Shown here in pieces: positions 63,202-64,000 of a DNA stretch of 64,000 nucleotides. A model generated the notes under the pieces. It did no database searches. It was not told the origin of the DNA and was given only the letters and a program-made list of their open reading frames with translations. The stretch covers positions 1 to 64,000 of the forward strand of contig CAVOKO010000011.1 of NCBI GenBank assembly GCA_963696525.1. Direction: 5' to 3'. Source of the stretch: CAWBRT01 sp963696525 (GTDB taxonomy: Bacteria > Acidobacteriota > Terriglobia > Terriglobales > Acidobacteriaceae). The translations under genes and the position numbers were made by a program. Every line of letters starts with the position of its first letter. Positions within the stretch are counted from its first letter, which is position 1.

Positions 63202-64000
63202 CTAGTTTTTCTCCGGCATTTTCAGAGCGCGCTTTTTTTCCGGCCGAAGGATTTTATCGAACACCAGCAACTCCTTTCCCAGCGCGATAAATTCCCGGGC
63301 GGCTTTAGAAAGATAGCGGTCCTTAAGGTAAACGGCAGCAAGAACGGACTTCGCTTTCGGGTTTTTGAGGCGCAGAAAGCAGATTGGCAAGGGGTCCTTA
63401 AGATAGTAATAAGCCCCCTGATGGGTTCGCGGGATGAAGCTTTGATTGATTAACGAGATTGCGACACCACGAGCGGCGAGTTCGAACAGCGTATCGATGC
63501 TCTCGCATTCAAGAATGATGTTGGGCTTGTGGATCCCCGCGTCGCTAAACAGAGCTTCCGACACCTGACGGATTCTCATCCCCGGTTTGAGAAGAATGAA
63601 CGGGCTCTCCTTAAGCAGTGAGAGATCGATTTCTGGACCATCGTTGTCGGGATTTCTGTACCGTTTCTTGTCCAAGTTTGCCGGCAGATAGCGATCGGGT
63701 ACGACCGCGAGAATTTCGTCCCGGCAAATGGGGGTATATTCCAGTTGATCTGTTTTCAAGGGAAGATTCATGATCGTCAAGTCCGTTTTCCCGCTCAGCG
63801 TCAACCCTTCCAGCACGTTGGATTTTTCCTCGACGAGCACAACCTCGACCCCAGGAAAACGCTGTCTGTAGACGGGCAGAACGACGGGCAGAACGGATCG
63901 GTCCCGCAGTGGTGAAATACCGAGGATCAAGCGGGCTTTCGAGCAGTTGTTGATGTCCTCCATCTCTCGAAGTAGCTGCCCTTCCAGATCGACGATCTGA
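63202..64000 (-). CDS. LysR-type transcriptional regulator, 5' end outside window
   Basis: At least 265 residues, all from the linker helix onward: QIVDLEGQLLREM is in frame to position 64000, then the effector domain (LILGISPLRDRSVLPVVLPV, DLTIMNLPLKTDQLEY, ILLKPGMRIRQVSEALF, SIDTLFELAARGVAISLINQ). This is the LysR substrate-binding fold of two Rossmann-like lobes. The N-terminal winged-HTH lies beyond the window. A C-terminal basic tail (KRALKMPEKN) is unusual. It follows and is divergent from no visible target inside the window. Confidence 0.85.
   Translation of the reverse strand, partial: QIVDLEGQLLREMEDINNCSKARLILGISPLRDRSVLPVVLPVYRQRFPGVEVVLVEEKSNVLEGLTLSGKTDLTIMNLPLKTDQLEYTPICRDEILAVVPDRYLPANLDKKRYRNPDNDGPEIDLSLLKESPFILLKPGMRIRQVSEALFSDAGIHKPNIILECESIDTLFELAARGVAISLINQSFIPRTHQGAYYYLKDPLPICFLRLKNPKAKSVLAAVYLKDRYLSKAAREFIALGKELLVFDKILRPEKKRALKMPEKN

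Overview
The window looks like a chromosome segment of a soil-type Acidobacteriota (Terriglobia-like). This is inferred from gene content: a very long NHL-repeat/Ig-like secreted protein, a TonB-dependent receptor with an N-terminal carboxypeptidase-regulatory domain, a DUF3617 protein, many stand-alone response regulators, and small acidobacterial-type genes. No rRNA gene, complete tRNA gene or CRISPR array was seen. Many conserved genes are broken by single-base insertions or deletions. That means either a decaying region or an assembly with indel errors, so 'pseudogene' below means 'reading frame interrupted in this sequence'.

Layout. (1) 1-10.2 kb is mobile DNA. An imperfect 1.8-kb inverted repeat (41-1874 and 6964-8716) carries, in each arm, a serine recombinase, a small ribbon-helix-helix-like protein, an XRE-type regulator and a phage tail-sheath-like fragment. 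It flanks one huge interrupted NHL-repeat gene, and an IS5-family transposase remnant follows. (2) 10.3-14.9 kb is a small-gene regulatory block: a response regulator divergent from a Crp/Fnr regulator around nested palindromes, two CxxC mini-proteins with a Cys-rich microprotein between them, an RRM RNA-binding protein, an RNA polymerase omega-like protein and a STAS protein. (3) 14.9-24.4 kb is acyl-CoA and redox metabolism: AdhE on the minus strand, then a biotin carrier, an acyl-CoA carboxylase beta subunit, a membrane Fe-S oxidoreductase of the ETF:menaquinone type, what may be the stub of deleted etfBA genes, and an acyl-CoA dehydrogenase. (4) 24.4-33.6 kb encodes a PUFA-synthase-like iterative megasynthase (KS-AT-KS-ACP-ACP-ACP-KR-DH) and its Sfp-type phosphopantetheinyl transferase. 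All three carrier domains have Thr where the phosphopantetheine-bearing Ser is expected.

(5) 33.8-37.4 kb holds response regulators and an integration site: a complete tyrosine integrase, paired putative arm-type repeats, a tRNA 3'-end fragment, and the tail of a second integrase whose stop codon abuts the tRNA fragment. (6) 38.3-44.5 kb is an osmoadaptation/glucan module: trehalose-synthase-type GH13 enzyme, a glycosyltransferase resembling glycosylglycerate synthases, a mechanosensitive-channel-like protein, MalQ and a response regulator. (7) 44.8-51.9 kb has GabD, then a molybdate locus: an HTH/periplasmic-binding-fold regulator, modA, a small gene, modB, a shortened modC, a secreted molybdopterin-domain-like protein and TrmO. 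(8) 52.2-64 kb has an MFS transporter, a secreted alpha/beta hydrolase, DUF3617, a broken TonB receptor, a 135-bp MITE-like palindromic element, a Tat-exported MmgE/PrpD protein, a small membrane protein, a secreted phosphodiesterase/phosphatase and a LysR regulator cut by the window end.

The carboxylase, Fe-S oxidoreductase, acyl-CoA dehydrogenase, megasynthase and transferase genes all lie on the plus strand in close order. Together they suggest an uncharacterised lipid or polyketide pathway: extender-unit supply, chain building, carrier activation, and acyl-chain oxidation coupled to the quinone pool.
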